Source: Ancistrus triradiatus (taxonomy: Eukaryota > Chordata > Actinopteri > Siluriformes > Loricariidae). From it: a stretch of 64,000 nt of DNA. How positions within the stretch are numbered: position 1 is the first letter of the stretch; every line of letters starts with the position of its first letter. The position numbers and the translations under genes were made by a program. The notes under the pieces were generated by a model that did no database searches, was not told the DNA's origin, and saw only the letters and a list, made by a program, of their open reading frames with translations. This document shows, piece after piece, positions 44,831 through 57,407 of the stretch. The stretch is taken from NCBI GenBank assembly GCA_025084515.1, contig JAJAGP010000279.1:455394-519393 (forward strand), written 5' to 3'.

Positions 44831-47729
44831 ATGTGAAAACAACAAAGAAAAAACAAACAAAGCACTAATAAGGTGTTAACGTTCTAATACTGCACAGTTA
44901 TGAGCTGTTTTAATGACTAATATCTGTTCCATCTACTAAATTGTTGCTGTTCTCGCTGTAAAGATGCTTTGTTTTCATTTGAAATAACTGTTGTGTTTGT
45001 TGATGAAAATATGCAAAGAGGCCTGTGCAATAAGTGTGAACTAGAATATGACGTCACTATTCTAGATTATTTTCGTATGCATCATTTGTGATCAATTTAG
45101 GTATGTTCTTATAAAGTGAAAGAAAAAAATGAAGAGCATTTTTTGGGGTAGATGGCAGCAGCTGGATGGACAGAAGGTGGACTTAATCATTTAAAAGCTG
45201 TCATTTCCTTTTTTTTCATGTTCCGTTCCATCCTGCTTGAACTTTTTTGTCCTACTAACCTTTCCGTTTTCGGCAGTGTGTCATAATGTTTCCCGCTGTT
45301 ACCGTCTACCTTCTTCTAAATCTGGTACTGAATGACGTGTGTGTGTCGTGACCCAAATTATAAAGGTCTCTAATACTTTGAGCTGTTTTATACAGGCATT
45401 TCCATAATTAGCTAGTAGGCTGTCCCTGGTCCCACGCGAACATTGGGACTCAAACCCTTTTGGTCTTTCAGGCACCAGACCCTCAGTCTTTCCCTTTCCA
45501 GACAATCAATCTCCAGAGTTGGGATACAAACTGAGACACTCCAGTAGGTATCCCAACTATGGTGAGGTTTCAGTTGCATTTTGAGTTCTCACAGTTTCTT
45601 GGCCAAGAATGATTGCCAGGGCATGGCATGGAGTAGACGTGGAGGGTCTGGCAAAGGAAACAGAGTCTTGTGCCTGAAAGGTCAGTGGTAAACCGTATGT
45701 GTTCTTAAATTCCACCTCGCCAAGCCCCTTACACAGGGCCCTCTCTGGGATGGAGTCTGAGGACCATGAGGGTGCCCATGTCGGGGGTGTCCCTGTCACA
45801 TACATCTTCAGCATTTTAGAAATTTGGTAGGATGTAAGCCATTTCTCCTGTTCCTGCAGAAATGCTTTTAATCTCCCTGGGATTAGAATTGCTCCTGCAT
45901 ATCTTACTGACCTCATGAAGCAGTATATCCCACCTCACCTTTTTACAGCCTATACAATCCTAGCTAAAGCAGTGAAAAACGTTACTAATGCTGTATAATA
46001 ATGGTAATACTGTAATACCTGGCCAATTTATAGTTTTGGGGTATTTATCGTATTAAATTTACATTTTATGATTTATTAGGGTTCTGCTCTGACTGAAGGT
46101 AGCCTACTGGGGTATAAAACTGTGCCCATGTTGCCTCTTTCCAAAACTCAGTATTAATAGTAAAGCAAGTTATAAGTAACCAATTACTATATAAATGCGA
46201 TTTACCAGGGGAGTCACCACACCCACCTTACTAGGGCACATGATCTAGTAAAATGTTGCTGTGTGACACTAATATCACAAAAGTCAATTTTATCCTGGAA
46301 TGCTGAGCAGAACTACAAGACACCCCTTGCAAATTCACTATGGACACTACCTTTCCCATAATGCTCAGCACCTGCCCAAAAGCTTTAGCTGCTAACACTT
46401 TAAGTCATAGCCAGTTTCTTTTGTTTTTGTTTTTTTGCATGGATTACGAACATCTGCAAGTATTTAAAAGAAAGTCAGCCATGCTGCAGATAAGGTAACA
46501 CAAGTTCTTAGCTATATGTTTTGACCTCTTATAAGCATATAACCTACCAAAAGTATATATGAGATCGCTAAAGCAAAGGAATTCATTAAACTAACAAAGA
46601 CATCAGTTACTTTAACATAAACAAAATGAATACAATTAATAAACACGTATTTAGTGTTCATTTATTTTATTTTTTATGCACAGTTGTGCCCCTACAACTG
46701 ATTAGCAAGCTGAGTGGTACAGCTGTGCCCCTCTAAATTGTGTGTGCGACCCAGTAAGACAAGTATTCTCTGAGAAAACACCCTTGCAATTGAACCAATT
46801 ATTTAATCTGTAAGAAACAAGAAGCATCCTATCTCTGGCTAAAAATGTTCAGATAAGGTCCTGTAGGCATTAGCCTATAAGAATCACCTTGTATAAACAC
46901 TGTATTAGAGGCTCACTAATGATCCAGCCACAATAGTGCACCATAAGAAGAACCATGGACTGTTTTATGTGATGTAAAGCAGCAGGACAGCACACTTTTA
47001 TAATAACCTGATATTATTTTAGTCAAGTACTGTACTGACTAGGATAACCTGATAATGCCCAAAACAGCTTCTCTTACTGATCTCCAAAAGCAGTATAGCC
47101 CATCTCATGCTCTTCCTTGAGCCAAGGCAAGCCTTGCGATAATCTCTAGGATCAGTCACGGCTCAGCCAGTGAAAGATGGAATAGTAATGATCCTTTTCT
47201 TCAATGTTTTTGCCCCTGTTTTTCTACCCTGGCGGGGTAGGGGTCATTGTTGCAACGTCAGAGAATGACCCCGATGCACACCTAGAACTTGAATTTGAAT
47301 GTGCTTTATCTATAATAAAACAATTCATCATCAGTCGTTTAAGCCTGTTTATACCTGAGGTTCGCGGAGATTGTGGCCTCAAAATTAAACAGCTGTAACC
47401 CTGCTTCTCCTGGTCAGGGTTCGGAGGTGGGGACATGGCGTTACTGCAGAGCTGGGGGATAATTGACCTCCCCTCTCTCAGACGCAACCTGCATATGATG
47501 CTGAACATGGGTCCACCACACCACCCCAGCACCTCTTTGATTTCGCTCATTCTCATTTGAATTCATTTTGTTTATTTGTTAATTACGCTGATCTGGGTTA
47601 TCATCTGTCCTAATGGTCAGGGAAGTGCCACGATTATGGAAACTCACAAACCCAAGCCTTATTTTATAAGCAGTACAGTAAGACGTTTCTGAAATCCATT
47701 TATTTGGTTGTGAAATACCCCATTTTTCT
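44831..47729. other. Intergenic or 3'UTR with a dispersed short repeat
   Basis: No convincing gene was found. A ~40 bp phrase, TACTGATCTCCNGAAGCAGT with ATAGCCCATCTCA, occurs at 45905-45940, 47075-47110 and 48900-48935. The 119-codon minus-strand frame at 45557-45916 lacks family features and its end overlaps this repeat. Confidence 0.45.
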
Positions 47730-47965
47730 TGGCCAGGGTCACAGGGGCTCTTATCCCCAGAGAACACAGGGTGCAGGGAAAGTGTGCCTTTAGGACACCA
47801 ATCCATTGCAGTGCTAGAGGATGATATCCCCAACCACCCTCACTCCCTCAGTAAATTGTGTCTGCTTGTGACCTCCGAACTGGCCAGAAAGTACTGCTAA
47901 CACTCGAACCCGAGTCCCTGCGGTGATGGGTTAGCGTATTAGAACACTGTGCCATTGTGTCCTAG
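47730..47965 (-). repeat. tRNA-derived SINE, divergent family
   Basis: Minus strand. ATGGCACAGTGTTCTAATAC supplies an A-box-like head, and GGACTCGGGTTCGAGTG a strong B-box (complement at 47906-47922). The body complement reads CCAGGGTCACAGGGGCTC. It is not a functional tRNA, because no paired acceptor stem is present. Confidence 0.65.
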
Positions 47966-48805
47966 TTGTTAAAATGAAATTAAATACTAGTGGAAAAAAA
48001 ATCTATTTATTTATATTATTGCTGTTGTTGTGTATTGTTATCCCATGGATTTGGCTCATTGCAGTCACAGTGCATTTTCCATTGTCTAAAATAGGATTAA
48101 AGTTTTATTAGTCCATTATTATAATACACAATATTTAACCTGGACTTAAATGTAAAGATCCAAATAAGCAAATCTGACAAGAAAATCATGAAAGCCATAA
48201 TCAGACACTTTGTGTATTAATAACAGCTTTGCAAAGACAGACTGGTAACGTATTATAATTAAATTTTTCTGCCTCACAAATTATTTTGCAAATTATATAC
48301 ATCCTGATTTGATTTGCTATTAGCTCATGCAAATTCACAGTCGTTTGTGATAGACATTCCAACTCTACTTGAGGCTCTGGTATCACAGTGCACCATCCAT
48401 CAGGCTTTTTCTACCCTGTGCTGTGCTTACATCCATAGGTTTTACATTTATGATTTCAGCTTGTTCTTGCTGAAAGTGCCTTACTCATTGTAATCCATTT
48501 TCCTAATATATTTTGGTAGAATGAAGGCCAAAGTCTTAGGGTGTATGTTTAAAAACAAGAGCACTGCATACAAAAATAAAGAAACAGTCTAAAAATAATC
48601 CTGGATTCTCCTCCAGCCCCTGTTTGGAAGGTCTCTGTGGCAAAATGTAAAGAGTTGCACTCACTGACATTTTTCGGTTATGTTCTGCTTGTATGTATTG
48701 TATGTTAAATTCAGGATTTCTTTTTTTTGGCACTGCACACAGATTATGTAATGAGTAATGAGTGCTGCACTTTTTGTAATCATGTAAGGTACTGTAAATG
48801 AGAAA

Positions 48806-48811
48806 ATAAAC
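48806..48811 (+). terminator. Candidate distal polyadenylation signal
   Basis: AATAAA in GAGAAAATAAACTGTTTCAT is followed by a GT-rich stretch (GTGTCATTATTTGTGAG). The 280 bp before it look unlike the surrounding repeats. It could end a very long ssh1 3'UTR or be a chance match. Confidence 0.3.
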
Positions 48812-49271
48812 TGTTTCATGTCTAACAGAAAACAGTGTCATTATTTGTGAGACTATATATGATGCTGTACAGAATTAGATATATTTAGCTCCTGCACGTT
48901 GTACTGATCTCCTGAAGCAGTATAGCCCATCTCAGGACAGGGCAGCACAGAGAAGGTCAGCATAGATGTCTGCCCAGTGAACGTTGTTCTAGCTGGTGCA
49001 GCATCAAAAGTTATGGAATGTTCTGAGGTAAGTTATCTTGTGTTTATTGTAATATATATGAATGTATGACTATATACTGATACTGCATAGGCATGGATTG
49101 CAAAGTTGGACTTGCAGTAAGTGAAATGTTCCTGTTACACAAAAATCTGTAAAGTAATTAATTTAATATGTTTTGATTTTAATGTCTTCCATTAATTACG
49201 CTATACAATAGCTGAAAATAAATAATTTATGAATAACCATGAATAAGCAACTTTCCATCCAACAAAAGCTA

Positions 49272-49940
49272 CAGTGGTGCTTAAAGTTTGTGAGCCCTTT
49301 AGAATTTTCTATATTTCTGCATAAATATGGCCTAAAACATCATCAGATTTTCACACAAGTCCTAAAAATAGATAAAGAGACCCCAGTTAAACAAATGAGG
49401 CAAAAATATTATACTTGGTCATTTATTTTTGGAGGAAAAATGATCCACTATTACATATTATGTGAGTGGCAAAAGTAGTGACCCTTTGCTTCAGTATATG
49501 GGTGACCCCCCTTGTGCAGCAATACCTGCAGCTAAGATAAACGTTCCTGTATGTTGATCAGTCATTCACACCGGCTTGGAGGAATTGTAGCCCATTCCTC
49601 CGTACAGACAGCTTAAAGCTCTGGGTGTTGGTGGGTTCCTACATAGATGCTCGCTTCCGTCTTTCCACAACATTCCAGTGGGATTAAGGTCAGGACTGTG
49701 ATTGGCCCATTCCAAAACATGAACTTTATTCTTCTTTAACCATTCTTTTGGTAAGAACAGCTTGTGTGCTTGGGGCGTTGGCTTGCTGCATGACCCACCT
49801 TCTCTTGAGATTCAGTTCATGGACAGATGTCCTGACATTTTCCTTTAGAATTCTCTGATATCATTCAGAATTCATTGTTCCATCAATGATGGCAAGTCGT
49901 CCTGCCCAGATGCAGCAAAACAAGCCCATGTATACAAATG
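49272..49940 (-). pseudogene. Tc1-like transposase relic, C-terminal half
   Basis: TA then CAGTGGTGCTTAAAGTTTGT is the same terminus as the element in ssh1 intron 1. Minus-strand text after it encodes the Tc1 C-terminus: EEWATIPPS, then LPKEWLKKNKVHVLEWANHS and NPTGMLWKD, with frameshifts. It fades out after about 49930. Confidence 0.8.
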
Positions 49941-52017
49941 TTCCTGTTTAGGCCTGCATCCCACACACAGTGTCCCTATAGTTCTCTGTAGTGACTACTT
50001 TTAATGTTACAGACTGATTTCAAACTTTAGGACACATTTACTTCAAAACAACAGGATCTAACTACTCACTATGTTGTGTATACACATTTTTTTCACAAGG
50101 TTAAAGTTAGATTTTAGGGTTTTGAAAAGTCACCTCCCAATAGTAAGCTATGAATAAATATGATACTTATGTATATGTTTAGCTTATGACTGTGTAAATT
50201 AGAGCATTGGGGTCAAATAAATCATAGTATAATCACTCTAAATATCTAAAGTTTGAATACATAATAGTTTTTAATATGTGTAAAATGCGTATTTACTCAA
50301 ACACGCTTCTTTTTTCATAACTCAAATAATTTCACAGCATCTATATGTTATGTTGTGGCTCGAATCCTAATGCCTTGGAGAATCATGGTGAATAAGGATG
50401 ATAAATAAGGATGATAAATACTAAATATGGTCTCCATTCGGCTGTGCGTGTTTTCTCTCCTGCACTATTCTGAGGTATCACCATTTTTGACATCTTTTGA
50501 ACGTTACCCATTGCATTGCTGTGGCACCAAGGTGCAGTACAGCTGTACAGCTATCAGGTTTGCCTAGATACCAGACTGAATAGCTGACATTTGAGTTGGT
50601 CATTTTAAGTAGCCTGAGTGCTGTAACTCTGCTGAAATAGTCCCCATGCTGTCATAGCCTGTTAGAAGCAAACTAGCAAACCACTGACATCCTGTGAGCC
50701 AGCAGATTATCATTATCACTGCATCTGCTGCATTGAGAAGTTATTTAAATCTGTACTAAGCCTAATTTCATGCGCTCTTTTTTAAGACCTTTTATGAGTC
50801 ACCGTTTGAATGCCTGTCATTTTCTTCCCTCAGCCGTCGCCCATGATGCAAATAAAGCAAACGAATCAGCTCAGTATTTAGCCACCCAGTCCGATCCATG
50901 CTCTCTGTTCTTCATGAAGCTACATGCTCTTGATGTTTGAGAAACGATGAGTTTAGAAGGAAGAGAGAGAGTGAGAGAGAGAGTTCGTGGTGTTCTGCTG
51001 TTGCTCTCAGCTGCTTTAGCTACTGGCAGCTGGGTCTGACCATCTGAAAATAACTTATTAGCTTCGTAGTATAGCAGCTTTGAGGTGACCACAACAGAAG
51101 CTAATGTTAGCGTCCTAATAATAGGAGCATGAACTGCCTAACCGAGGAACTAAACTAAGAAAAGTTTTTTGTGAAATGAAAGATGTCTTTTTAAGGACAG
51201 AAACAAAGAATCATGCTAATGTAATATACGCTAATCTGTGAAGCAGTACAGGCCAGATATGAACAGTACAAGTGTACTGTCTATCTACATATACTAAATA
51301 TTTATAAACATATATCTATTTTTCTTCAGCTTGCTTTTAATACTGTAATGCCAGTATGAGTTATTAATAATCAGGAACATGTGTGTTTACATGAGGTTGC
51401 TAGACTGACTGTTTTGGAAAGTTGATATTTCCTGCCTCTACTGTTCCTAGCATTGCTAATACCTAATATTTTCCACAACCTGCTTACACTCCACTAATAG
51501 TTTCACTGGAGAGCTATTTTGGACGTTTACTCCCATGACATGCAGCGCAAGATAACTGCCGGCAGGTCATCACGGGTTACCTCATGCTGTCCACACCACT
51601 CAGGTCTCCCTGTAACACTTCCAGAAGGTCACTCGCTCCTAAAGCGAGAACTGCTATGGCAGGCCATTTTAGCACAGATTCATGATACGTGTCATAAATC
51701 AGTTTTCGTATTAGATACCTAAGCTTTCCAGTACAAATTTCAATTCTTCTGGGATGGCTTTTAATTTAAGGAATTGAATTTGAACATGTAAACAAGGTTC
51801 ATGTGAAGACTGTACACATTAAGTCTGAAAATCTCCACCCTGTTTAAAAGATTAGCGTTGCTTTCTTTGCTGATCACCAGCATGATATATTATTTTGATC
51901 TTAATGGTCCCCTGCATACTTACTAATACAGGACCCCATGCCAATCACATGCATAGTCACAATGCCACTGTGGCAACCATACTCACCAAGCCAGCAAACC
52001 AGCTTTCAAAACATACT
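49941..52017. other. Intergenic, no gene seen
   Basis: AT-rich sequence. No conserved coding frame was found. Short frames near 50871-51092 and 51519-51722 show no family features. Confidence 0.5.
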
Positions 52018-52860
<843 letters not shown>

Positions 52861-53641
52861 ATTAATTATTATTACAATTTTTGGCTTCCTACAATAATCA
52901 TCATTAACATCATTGGCTTCATTGATAAGGTTAGGCAATTGGTTCATGTGCAGCACTTCAACTTTAATACTCTTATTTACTCCTAAGGTCCCACCACCCC
53001 AGACATGAACCAGGATTAGATAATCTAATCATAGTAAACCTCAGTTTAATTGTTACTGAATCACACAACCTGTTTCAACACATATATTAGCCAATAACTT
53101 TAGTTAGTATTAGTTATTGTTAATTTCATAGGTTGAACTCCAGTCTGTTGTCAGTGAGCAGTCATACATTTTGGTAAAATGACACTCTATACTATTTTAG
53201 TTAATTACTTTTAAGGGCAACCAAAATATGGCATTGGGCAAATGCACTGGATTGTTGACTTGCCCGGTGGGCTTACTAATGAATTTATGATTCCACTGGG
53301 CACAGCAATGTATTAAGCTTGATGTGACCGTCCAGGGGTCTGGAATGTTTTTGTTGAGAGCCATAGGATATGTTTGAAGGCTGCGGGTTTTCCCCTTCCA
53401 GGTTTAATGTGACCTTGGCACCTGGCGACCTATCAGAGCCAGTTGTCCAGTTCTCATTTTGAAGCTGTGACTCACTGGCTGCACCAAGAGCCATATAATT
53501 ATAGACATCACAACATGCCTGAAGGAGAGTGATGAGAGAGGAACAAGGGAGGGAGTGAGATAGGAGGGGCTAGGCTGATACTAGTCTGGCACGTTAGACT
53601 CGTGCTAACACTAACATGGAGTGATTTGACTTCACAGGGTA
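52861..53641 (+). promoter_or_regulatory. Upstream region of the long coro1c exon
   Basis: No coding sequence was found. Within 225 bp of ATG 53642 lie two E-boxes, CACCTG (53419-53424) and CAGTTG (53440-53445), and an AT block ATAATTATAG (53495-53504) that nearly fits a MEF2 site. TTCACAG|G at 53637 could be a splice acceptor from an unseen 5' exon. This is suggestive of muscle control but unproven. Confidence 0.35.
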
Positions 53642-54935
53642 ATGGGACAGCAACAGGAAAAAACCCTGGAAAAAGGAGACACTTCCACCTGCTCAGAGGA
53701 TAACTATGACCTGTTAATCTCCACCAGGGAAGAGAAGAAGGCTTGGTCTGAGATAAATGAAGAGGACATTGGAGAGAGCGCCCCACAGTCTCCGAATCCC
53801 ATCTCTGTCAATACACAAGCCAGTAACTTCTCAGCCTGTTCTGTTCAAGAACGAGGGAAATCTTTTGCCGATGACAACTGTAAGCTCTCTCCCCAGCAGT
53901 GTGGGAAGGCGACCATAGGCAGAGTGGACTGGAATGTTTTCGAGAATGCCTGCACAGCAGATCCACAACTGACCCCAGCACAAGGTCTCTGCAACTTGGT
54001 GACACTCCCAGACAGCACTTATGCACTGACGAGCCTTTCCACATTTGTCAAGATGGAACAGCAACAAGCTAACTGTGCAAAGGAACTGCCTATCTCAACT
54101 CCCGCTCACCCCAAAGATCCCCCAAGCATGTCAGAAAGCTCTTGTGTATCCGCTTCCAGAAGGGATGACTTTGTGCTTCTTGAGACCAATGATATATCAA
54201 CAATATTTCACAGTCAGGACATTGAAGCAAAAAACAAAGATGCATCTCATCATGTAACATGCTTGACAGTGTTAGAGAACCAAGACTGCAATTTAGGCAA
54301 AGGTAAGGACAAAGCATTTCATGATGAGTTGTCTCGTAAGGATTATCTAAAACAACATAACTGTTCACAACAAACCTCACAGTCTAGATTTGCTTCCCCT
54401 GGCACTGATCCTGAGTGTAATACCAATCCTAACAAATCAGGCAAAGGTCTGATCCAGTTGAAGATTAAGGAGGACTTTGAGCCAGAAGAGCAGAGCACAT
54501 TCCACTTGAATGCAAATGACATTTTGACTGATTCACCTGGCATGGAATCAACCAACTGGGACTTGATCAAACATGGAGAAAACAGATTAAGACTCATGGA
54601 AAACCAATCAACAGCTCAATCACTTGGAAATCGACTCAAGTTGAGGGCTATAGACATCCCAGGTGTACCAGAACCTTTCCTAGCTGATTTGGGAGTGTCT
54701 GGAGCACCAAGGTTGTGCAGGGGAAAAGACTGTGAACCAGTTCATCAAAAAGTTGTGCACTGTCCTCTTGTAGACAGTGAGATGACCCCTGATAGGGACC
54801 TAATTCTAGAAAGCAATAGTAACCTGTTTCCTGAGATGTCAAGTAACTGTTGTGGCGAGTCGAGGCTTGGAACAGGAAAAGCACCCAAGAAAAGAAGACT
54901 TGAGTCAAATGAAATAAAGGATCATTCCAAAACAG
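53642..54935 (+). CDS. coro1c: Coronin-1C long isoform, N-terminal extension exon 1
   Basis: An open frame of 431 codons plus one base begins at a good initiation context (GTAATGG) and ends at AACAG|GTAAGT. The protein (MGQQQEKTLEKGD...) is polar, rich in Ser, Glu, Asp and Asn. It lacks membrane segments and recognisable folded domains, and has a basic KAPKKRRLE near residue 420. It splices in phase 1 to 55097, giving DHSKT-DDVDDSEIMM. I recognise no domain. The case that it belongs to coro1c is the unbroken phase through to the coronin exon. It could instead be a separate upstream gene. Confidence 0.7.
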
Positions 54936-55096
54936 GTAAGTTTTAAGGTAGGCAAGGGTCCACTGGCAAAGAAATGTGCATGATACCAAACAGATGTTCC
55001 TTCATTTAAAAAAAAGTCAAAATAATGTCAGCTTTAGTGCAGGAAACAATTCAGAACCATGTGGTGAAAAACGCTTCTAATCTCTTTGCTTCTCAG

Positions 55097-56230
55097 ATGA
55101 TGTTGATGATAGTGAGATAATGATGGCTTCCTTGCAACGAGAAAAAGAGCCTCTCTATTTCACTGCTGTAATCACACCACCAGTCCAGATTCATGTGTTA
55201 GCAGAGAAAGAGCCAATCGACTCATCTGATGTGTCCCATTTGTTTGTCCCAGAGGCTCAGATCCAGAGCATGATCTCAGATCTCTTGGCTGCAGAGTCTC
55301 CAACACAAACGCCAGCCAGAAGTAAAGGACCACCACCACCTGTTCCAAGGAAGCCAAAAAACCCTTTTAGTAAAGTCATTACCACCAAGGCTGCACATGC
55401 TGTCGAGGAGCACAGGCCGTATTCTGACCTCCTCCTGCAAAACATCAAAATGGGAAGACGGGAAGCTGCAATGGAGCCTGTCGATGAGGACTTTGAGACG
55501 TATCAGCCAAATCTGGATATGTTGTCATTCTACCCAGGTACATCAAATGCACCAACCTACATGTGTATGTCAGGAGTGTTTGACCCTGATTTTGACCCTG
55601 ATTTTGACCCTGGTTTTGAACCTGAAGTAGATGTTCACACATTTTATCCAGATTTACATGATGATGATGATGATGATATGGAGTTCTGGCCAGAAATGGT
55701 CGACATTCCACCTGAAAGAGAACCAGAGAGGTTAGAGAGATCTCAGGTTAGACAAATATTAGAAAAAAAGGCAAAAAAGAAAGGTCCTCCACCACCAGTA
55801 CCAAAGAAACCATCAAAACCAACAGCTGCAATAGAGGAAGAAAAGCTTTTACCGGTCAGCCACTCAACTTTTAAAGGCACAGAAGATCATCTAACAAATG
55901 AGAAATACGAATGCGAACCGTATATGCACCGCACAATGGATGAAGAAGAACCTGAACTGATCTTTCTCACAAAACGAGACGGTTTTCCAGCTGCTCAGAG
56001 TGACTGTTGGGATGAAAATGACTTTTCCAGGTACAGGCCAGTCTCTGAACTCATCCGAGAAAGCAACAAGGTGCATGAAAAAAGGATTCACCATGGCAGC
56101 AGAACGAACACGACAGACGTCAGGGCTGATGTTGGAAGCCAAAGCAATAAAGTATTGGAAATGACCAAAAATTTTGACGTCAAAAAGCCCCCCCCTTCTC
56201 AAATGGAAAGGAGACTATCACCAAAGAAAG
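55097..56230 (+). CDS. coro1c: Coronin-1C long isoform, N-terminal extension exon 2 (Pro-rich)
   Basis: The acceptor is TTCTCAG|AT and the donor AAAG|GTAAGTG, both strong. It encodes residues 432-809. Two near-identical proline motifs, KGPPPPVPRKPKNPF (508-522) and KKGPPPPVPKKPSKP (660-673), look like SH3- or EVH1-type ligands. Between them lies a DPDF repeat (FDPDFDPDFDPGFEP) and a six-Asp run before MEFWPEM. The exon ends with one base of a codon, and joining to 61838 gives Glu then MIRRVVRQSKF, so coronin is read in frame. The extension adds about 810 residues. The function is unknown; scaffold or adaptor contacts are an inference from the proline motifs. Confidence 0.72.
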
Positions 56231-57199
56231 GTAAGTGAAACCTTAAGGGGAATATTTAATATATTGAAATACCTCCAGAACTGGGGTTTATATGGGATTT
56301 TGGCAATAATATGGGAATTTGTGCAATTTCATGAAACGATCAACCTTTTTTTAACCCTCTCATCTCAGGCTCTGGAATACACAGAGGGCAGGCCAGAAAG
56401 TACTCTGAATGGAGCTGGGTAGGAGTGGGCTAGCGTTTTAGACTCCTGCAACATTCTTTAAAATAGCTTAATCATGGCTACAAATATTTTCAAGCTATAC
56501 AGTTTGTTTAAAAAATTTAGTCACCCACAAAAAAGTCTATGCGATATCCAACTCTGCCAATTTGGCTCAGAGCCCTCCTCAATTTGATCTTAACTGGATC
56601 AGAACTTTGACTAATTTATTAAGCTTTGTATTACTCTCAGGATCAGTGCCAGGTGAAGCAAATCTAGGTGTGAGGATTGTTATGAACACCTATGTTATTT
56701 TGGGCAATCCTTCAGAGATAACTCATCATAAAATGCTTTCCTAATCCTTGCCTAAACTGCACAGGAGTAAGTGTATAAGGGGACATTCCCCCAAAAGACA
56801 GACAGTCATGACGGTATGTGACACCCGACCCATCCAAATGGCTCCACTGGGACTTAGTTCTCTGCAAAGGTGAGCTAGCCATCTAGTGGAAAACAATGCC
56901 CTCACCCTGGAGCCTAACCAGGAATTCAACGATCTCAGGCAGAGGTACATCTTGGACAAAGGTGTCAGTCCATTGGTGCATTCCATAAATGCACCACCTG
57001 ACCCTCGCGTTGCAAGGGTCACTCAGGATTTGAACCCAGGCCCTTAGGAACTGCCATTTCCAGCACACTTACCACAGAGCTGATAATAGGAGACAGTCAA
57101 ATTAAATGATATAAGTAATATTAGCTGGATATATTAATTACTACAGCGTTATGCCGATTTCAATATTGGGGTTAAGGATGTGGCTGGGGTTGATGTGAC
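56231..57199. other. coro1c intron with SINE-like fragments
   Basis: No coding sequence was found. A minus-strand SINE-like piece at 56900-57080 carries the B-box complement GGATTTGAACCCAGGCCC (57028-57045). Confidence 0.45.
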
Positions 57200-57407
57200 T
57201 GATGGTGAGTGAGGAGGAGGAGGACGAGGAAGAGGAACAGGAGGAGGGGGAAGAGCAGCAGAAAGGGCGTTGCTCTGCTTCATTCACATAAAGGAAAAGG
57301 GGGGAAAGCTTTTGTGCTTAACAGCAACCCATTGAGGAATTTGGCGCCTGGGAAAACATTAATGTTTTGAAATAAACGCTGCGGATCAGGTCACATAGCT
57401 GCAGAAG
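57200..57407 (+). promoter_or_regulatory. Candidate alternative promoter and 5'UTR exon for short coronin-1C
   Basis: A GA-rich block (GAGGAGGAGGAGGACGAGGA, 57209-57260) leads to a segment ending CTGCAGAAG|GTAAGAG at 57407, a near-perfect donor. Joined to the acceptor at 61838 it would place the coronin ATG (61840) just downstream with no long extension. The exon start is unknown. Confidence 0.45.

Noticed and set aside
45557..45916. 119-codon minus-strand open frame as a gene
   Set aside because: There are no recognisable motifs, no supporting splice or promoter context, and its end lies in a short dispersed repeat.
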